Source: Bathynomus jamesi | Lineage: Eukaryota > Arthropoda > Malacostraca > Isopoda > Cirolanidae | Reading direction: 5' to 3' | Assembly (NCBI GenBank): GCA_023014485.1 | Contig: JAJOZX010005514.1 | Coordinates: 67,001 to 131,000 of the forward strand | Length of the DNA stretch: 64,000 nt | Shown here: positions 26,301-33,636 of the stretch, piece after piece | How positions within the stretch are numbered: position 1 is the stretch's first letter | Layout: every line of letters begins with the position of its first letter | Made by a program: the position numbers and the translations under genes | Notes under the pieces: generated by a model | Database searches by the model: none | Told to the model about the DNA's origin: nothing | Seen by the model: the letters and a program-made list of their open reading frames with translations, nothing else

Positions 26301-27631
26301 ACTCACTCTATTAATTTCCTTAAATAATATTACTTGCTCTGAAAAGACCTGGTGACCCCCAACCTCAAATAATCATTAATAATTAACTTAACCTAATTTT
26401 AAGGCTACAGATTTCAAGGCTCAGAATCGACTATGACTTTTTCTGAACTCTAAACAGAGCATATGGAAATTGTATTTATATTTTTGTCAAAGAAAGAAGT
26501 TGCGTCATTTCTTACATTTTCTTGTAATCGTTTCTCTTGCTGTCGTCATGGGCCATGAAGTCAAGAAAGGCTCGTCCTGCCGCGTCTGTCTCTTGAGTGT
26601 AAGTGACGCCTGGTTCTTTATCATCGTCCTTGTCGTTACTACCGTCAGCACCATCGAAGTCACTATCAGAACCATCGTTACTGGCTTTGTATTTCTGAGC
26701 ATCTCTTCTTATTTTATGAATGTGTTTAGTTTCCTACAAGTAAATACAAAATTCGTTGGAAGCCGCTTCCTTTGAAGAAGGATGAGCTGTCTACCTTTGT
26801 ATTTTTGTTTACTCTTTTGTAAAGCAAAAAGTAATTTTAAATCAGTGACACATCATCGCTTCACTACTGTTGTTTTTTACTGAACTGCTATTATTCATTT
26901 ATTTTTTCGTTTAACTGTACAGTTTTACTTATTAATATGTATATATATATATATGTTACTGTAAAAGCCCGACGAGTGGTAAATCTTAAAATTTGCCGGT
27001 GAATCTTGACATTTACCATGTACATCTGGTAAAAGTCTGAAAAACAAGTGAAATTTTACTTATTTCGGACTTTTACCAAATCTACATGGTAAATGTCAAG
27101 ATTTACCATCAGAAGTTGTAAAAGCCAGGATTGAAGAGAAATTAACCTAATGGTAAATGTCAAGATTTACCTAACCTAACCTAACCTAACCTAACCTAAC
27201 TAAAAGATGTTTGTGCAAGGCCTCTGGCCTTTTATGCAATTCAAAGTGCCACAACAGTTCACCATGCTGTAATAAATGAATTCGTTTTTTTTTGTGCAAG
27301 AATTTTTCGCGTTTTTAAGTTGCTAGTATATTTAAATAAATGTTTTTTTTCCCAGTTTTAGTAATTTCTCTTCAATCCTGGCTTTTACAACTTCTGATGG
27401 TAAATCTTGACATTTACCATGTAGATTTGGTAAAAGTCCGAAATAAGTAAAATTTCACTTGTTTTTCGGACTTTTACCAGATGTACATGTAAATGTCAAG
27501 ATTTACCAGCAAATCTTAAGATTTACCACTCGTCGGGCTTTTACAGTGACATATATATATATATACCTTATGAACCTTATGTTGTTTCGTGCGTTGGTCT
27601 CTCTTCAGACGGAGGTCAAGCTGGTGACCCC

Positions 27632-27685
<54 letters not shown>

Positions 27686-28157
27686 TTTTGTTTGCTTCCG
27701 CCCCAATTGTTCATTCTGACGAAGGTCAAGCTTTTCACTCCACCTTAGACCTACAGTTTAACGTGGAATTCGAACCACGCCCCACCAGCAGCCCAGCGTC
27801 TAGGCCAGGGGTCACCAACCTGGGTGGTAGCGCCCACTAGTGGGCTCACATTAAACATAATTAAACATTTATTTTATTATTTATTTTATCGATTATGTTG
27901 ATTTATTCTTTTTGATCTAAGATGGGCAATAAGCTTTTTTAATTTTCAAAAAATCGTAAAAGTGGGCGGTGATCACAAAAAAGGTTGGTGATCCCTGGTC
28001 TAGGCCACCCAGGGTACCCATTTATCTACCAACCACTTTCTTTATTGTGTGGAAGGATGAACAGCTGGGTTTTGCTGCGCGCCGGCTGCCGTCACCGGGT
28101 TTCAATCCCGGGGCCAATGGATTCGTAGTCAGCAACGCTAACCACTGCACCACCGTG

Positions 28158-28236
<79 letters not shown>

Positions 28237-30060
28237 GTTATTTTTTAACTGGTGCCTGGTGAGGCATTCCTACTTGTTCAAATGCATCCAATGTAACATG
28301 AGTTGTAAATGCTTCTCTAAAAGTACCTCTGACCTCCTGAAGGTACTTGCCCATCTCATCATCGGATTTTTGGTACTGCGTCAAGTCTCTAGAGTAACCG
28401 CAGTCCTGAAAAAAAAACAGGCAACGTATCCAAGTCAGACATGGGGTCTATTACTGGGTTTCTATTACTATTACTTTATTTTTCATCTATTACTATTACT
28501 ATTACTTGGTCATCTATTACTATTACTTTTGTATGTGGGCTACTTCACTCATTTGAGAAGGATCTTTATGTCTATTTAAATGCAATTAGAAGCAGTGTGT
28601 TAACAAATATTTGTTTCAATCAAATCATTACAATTTCAGAGACTGTCCGTGGTCTTCATAAATTTTACTTTATTGAAGGGAAAATTTGCCACAATATTAG
28701 TCCAGAATTTCACAAACATATTTATTTTAGTTTAGAATAGATTCATTTCATTTTTTCAGTTCATTGTTTACACAATATGTCCATTGCCACTGTAATAGAA
28801 AAGTAATAGACTATTACCTATTACTTTGCCTTCTATTACTATTACAGCCAAAAAATTATGATCTACTACTATTACTATTACTTGAAAAATCCTGTAATAG
28901 TCTATTACTATTACCTATTACTATTACCCAATGTCTGATCCAAGTAAAGGAAAATGGTACAAGTCAATAAATATCTTATTATGAACAATGTAGAATCATT
29001 TCTGTTTTCGATGGATGGATTTAAAAGCATATTAGAACTTAAAAACACCCAAATCAATTAGCTCCTCGAGTGGCAGGGATATGCAATGAGATAAAAATAT
29101 CCCTTTAGCGTTTCAGTCCTGGGATGTTCATGTAATACTGAGGGTAATTTCAGTAAATTCATTTGTTGAAAATAATTTTTTTTACATAAATTAACACGTT
29201 CCTCAAACAACATAAAGTTTCGTTTTTTATCTGAAGATATTCAAAGGCAGTAATATTTATGCAAATTTATTAATTTTGTTTTAATATACTATATATATAT
29301 ATATATATATATATTAGTGGTGCACCGATTAATCGGTATCGGCACCTTTCATGCCGATTAATCGGCATTTTACCGATTAATCGGCCATGCAAGGTATTTT
29401 CATAATATCGGCATGCCAGGTGCCGATACCGATTAATAGGTGCACCACTAATATATATATATATATATATAATAAAATAAAACTGCAGTAATCCGCTGCA
29501 CTTAATTGGGCCAAGACTTAATCGTACCTCAATAAAAGACCAGAAATTTAATAAAAATCGAACGATTTAAAACATTAACAGCGAAATAAAACTAAATTTT
29601 GTGCTTCTTTTTCTTCTCGGTTACGTTACTCGGAACTGATGAGGGCACGTAAAAGTCTCGAAAAAAACCGCTGTTTTTTTAATGACCCTTTTTTATTTCG
29701 CTTCAACGCAATCGTGTTTCAATTTTCTGGGGTCTTTTGGTGGAATGGGATTCCTCCTTATGTATGTAAGTTTTCAACTAACCAAACCAGCTGAGCGACT
29801 GGTAATCTGATAACTTGTAAATAGTGAAATTCCCTACAACACCATTCAAATTCCTTTATGAATGTCACTTGCGCGACATTCTTCAAACTTCAACACAACT
29901 AACCTCCATTGTTCTTAAAAGGGCTTCGTTCAAAACGGCTTTCATTTCACTTACGTATTTCTCCTTCTGTTTCATTTCTATCGTCGGTGGATTCTTTGAA
30001 GGTACAATAAAAACGTATTAATGTCTTTAGTATTCAAATAAGAAAGAAAAATTCTTCATC

Positions 30061-30116
<56 letters not shown>

Positions 30117-30606
30117 TTACTTTTGTGAAATAATTTTCATATATATATATATATATATATATATTATGGTTCCATATTCCAGGGTTTATTTCGATAGTAA
30201 AAATCATGAGTTTGAAAAACAGTAAAATGAAATCGTAGTTTTATATTTAAATTTGATCTTATAAACCTTTAATTACAGTTTATCGCGTGTATTTTATACG
30301 TTATAAATGATGACTTCATCCTTCATCGAAACTACTTTTACTGTTTTACGACGAACAGTTAAGTTTATTGCCACCCGTGAACAGGGCCTCCGAGAGGATT
30401 TGGGAGGTAAGGGTGGCAGGTCATAAGATATGTCGGGATCCCTAATAATATCTAGTAATAATACCTTTTAGAAGTGAATCAGGGCAGCCAGAGACACTCT
30501 CATGGTGGAGGCCTGGCCCAAAATGCCCTTTTTGACCCCTTCTTTGCGGCCTTGCATATGAATATATGCGCATGACTAACTACAATTTCATTCATCCCCG
30601 CACACA

Positions 30607-30697
<91 letters not shown>

Positions 30698-33578
30698 AAA
30701 GTCATGTCCAATGGGGAACTTCATACAGGGTGATTCAAATGTTCTCTCCCAAAAATAACTATACAATAAATAACTTCTTTTCGATCGTTAACCCTTAAAC
30801 TGTGGCTATCGCAAAATCTGCCTACTGCTGTACAGTATGTACAAAAACACCCCGAAAAAAAATAAACGCATATTATTTAAAAACACATATTATTTAAAAC
30901 ACATACTGACACTGTACAGTAGTATTTAAAAAGTTTTATTTAAAAAAATAAGGCGCAAAATCTGTTCTCGTATGAGGCATGTCGCAGTTGCGTAAGTGGA
31001 CTCGTATGAGGCATATCGCAGTTTAAGGGTTAAGCGTCATTGGGTTTGGGAAGTAGTTAAATGGGTGACCGTCCTCTGTTTCCAAATTATGTAGCGACCC
31101 ATGATTCGGATCCCATGTAAAGTTTTAGGTTCCCTCCGTCATGACCTTTGATGTTACGAAGGAGGTTAAATAACACCCAACAACAAAAACTACGAGTGGA
31201 CATGACTTTTGACTCTCTCTCTCTCAGAAGAAGAAGAAGAAGAAGAACTCCGGGTGGCAAGCCTCTGCAAGGGGAACCCTAAGGAGTTCTTCAGTTATGT
31301 TAATATGTAGTAGAAAGCCCATTAGAAGCATGATAGGCCCGTTAAAGGACCAAAGCGGCGCGTTGCGGGCCTCCGATCTACGGCGGGCGGACTTTGTTGG
31401 CCTCAGGGATAGCGTAGGTGAGATGGGGTTAGAGGTGGGCGGTGATGTTGAGGGAGTGTGGAGTGCATTCCGGGACGAGTTTATGGTGCTGCAGTCTGCT
31501 GCCATACCCTCAAAACCGGTCACAGCTGCTTCAACGCAGCCGAAGTGGTTCAGTCGGGACATCGCTTCGGCTATCCGAAATAGGAAAGCTGCGTATAGGA
31601 GGGCGAAGGCCAATCGTTCCCATGAGAACACTGAGGCGTATGTCCACCTGTGCATGGAAGTGAAGGCGAAGGTTAGACTAGCTAAACGTAACGAAGAACT
31701 CCGGGTGGCAAGCCTCTACAAGGGGAACCCAAAGGAGTTCTTCAGTTATGTTAATAGTAGAAAGCCCATTAGAAGCAAGATAGGCCCGTTAAAGGACCCC
31801 AGCTGCGCGCTGCGGACCTCCGACGCGGACATCGCTAATGTGCTAAGTGAGTACTTTGCGGGAGTGTTCACCAGGGAGGACACCCGCGTCATCCCAGAGC
31901 CAGGCGTCAGGCACGAAGGTGCTGGCCTGGATAGTGTTCGATGTACCGCGACAGTCGTTGCCGATAGAATAGACAAACTGAGCGCGTTTAAGGCTCCTGG
32001 GCCAGACCAGCTCCTCCCCAGAGTCTTGCGGGAAGTGCGCGACCAGGTGGCTCCCACCTGACTACAGTCTTTAACAAATCGTTGGAGACGGGCCAGGTGC
32101 CTGGTGACTGGAGGAAAGCCAACGTGACCCCGATCTTTAAGAAAGGAGGTCACGAAAGTCCAGGGAACTATCGTCTCATTAGTCTCAATTCAATTGTAGG
32201 TAAATTATTAGAGGGGATAATAGCGGATAGAATCGTTAACCATTTGGATTCTTACAAGCTGTTGGGGACTCCTAACATGGATTTAGACGGCATAGGTCGT
32301 GTCTCACCAACTTGCTCGAGTTTTTCCACGTCATGTTGAGTGAGTACGATAAGAGTAGGGCGATTGATATACTTTATCTCGACTTTCAGAAAGCCTTTGA
32401 TAAGGTACCTCACCGCCGGCTAATGGCCAAAGACCGTGCGCTGGGTATCGGTGGGGAAGTAGGTAGCTGAATTGGAAACTGGCTGGAGAATAGGCGGCAG
32501 AGGGTTGTAATTAAAGGGGCTAGCTCGGGTTGGGCCTCGGTCACTAGCGGGGTTCCTCAGGGTTCCGTTTTGGGGCCACTGTTGTTTATCATTTACATAA
32601 ATGATATCGACGCTGGCATCGTCAGTAGGATCGTCAAATTCGCTGATGACACCAAGCTTGGGGCCAATGTTGGGACGCCCGAAGCGATCGAGCAACTGCG
32701 TGCGGACCTACGTAGGATAGGAGAGTGGTCCGAAAAATGGCAAATGCCATTTAAGTTGGGTAAATGTAAGGTCATACACATTAGCAACGCCAATCCAAAG
32801 TCGGACTACTCCATGTTGGGGAGTAATATCGAGGCCACTGATTTGGAAAAGGACTTGGGTGTGCTAATTAGCAGCGACCTTAAGTTTACCAAACAGGGCG
32901 TACAGGTGGAAAAGAAAGCCCAGAAGCTGTTGGGTTATATGAGGAGGCAATTTCGATTTCGGAACAAGGAGATTGTGCTCTCTCTGTACAATTCCCTGGT
33001 TCGACCGCACGCACCTGGAGTATGCTGTGCAGTTCTGGTCGCCCACCCTCAGGAAAGATATTGAGAGGCTGGAGCGAGTCCAGGCGAGGGCCACAAAGTT
33101 AATCCCTTCCGTTAGGCATATGGGCTACAATCGACGCTTACGCGCCCTGAATTTGTTTTCGCTGGAAACTCGGAGGCTCCGCGGTCAACTCATCGAGGTT
33201 TTCAAGCTCTTCCACGGATTCAACGATGTCGATTTTAGAAGCATGTTTAGTTTAAATGATAACTCAACTCGCAACAATGGTTGGAAGTTGGATTTGAAAC
33301 GGTTTAGCACTAGTGTGTGTGGGAATTATCATACTTTACCTATAAGATCTGTGACACGTGGAACAGGCTACCCTCAGAAGTTGTGAACAGTTCCTCTGTG
33401 GCTCAATTCAAGAAAAGGTTAGACCGAATCTTGCACACTATTTGAAGGTGTAGGAATTTTTCCCTGGCACCCGTTGTCATTGGTACCTCCTCTGTATGGG
33501 CCGCAAGGCCTTTTGAGGTATTTCTTTCCCTTGTAACTCTCTCTCTCTTTCTCTCCACACACACACACACACACACAC

Positions 33579-33636
<58 letters not shown>

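Larger units (their letters stand above)
31219..33545 (+). mobile_element. CR1-like LINE, 5'-truncated, with internal duplication
   Basis: A plus-strand non-LTR element with a reverse transcriptase gene, a C-terminal helical domain and a 3' end merging into (CA)n(TA)n. The 5' end is not intact: no endonuclease domain is visible, and a 130-base segment is repeated at 31.25 and 31.70 kb. Confidence 0.85.

Noticed and set aside
28160..28740. Leu/Tyr-rich plus-strand open frames
   Set aside because: Products of (TA)n, (TG)n and the TATTAC repeats of a MITE.
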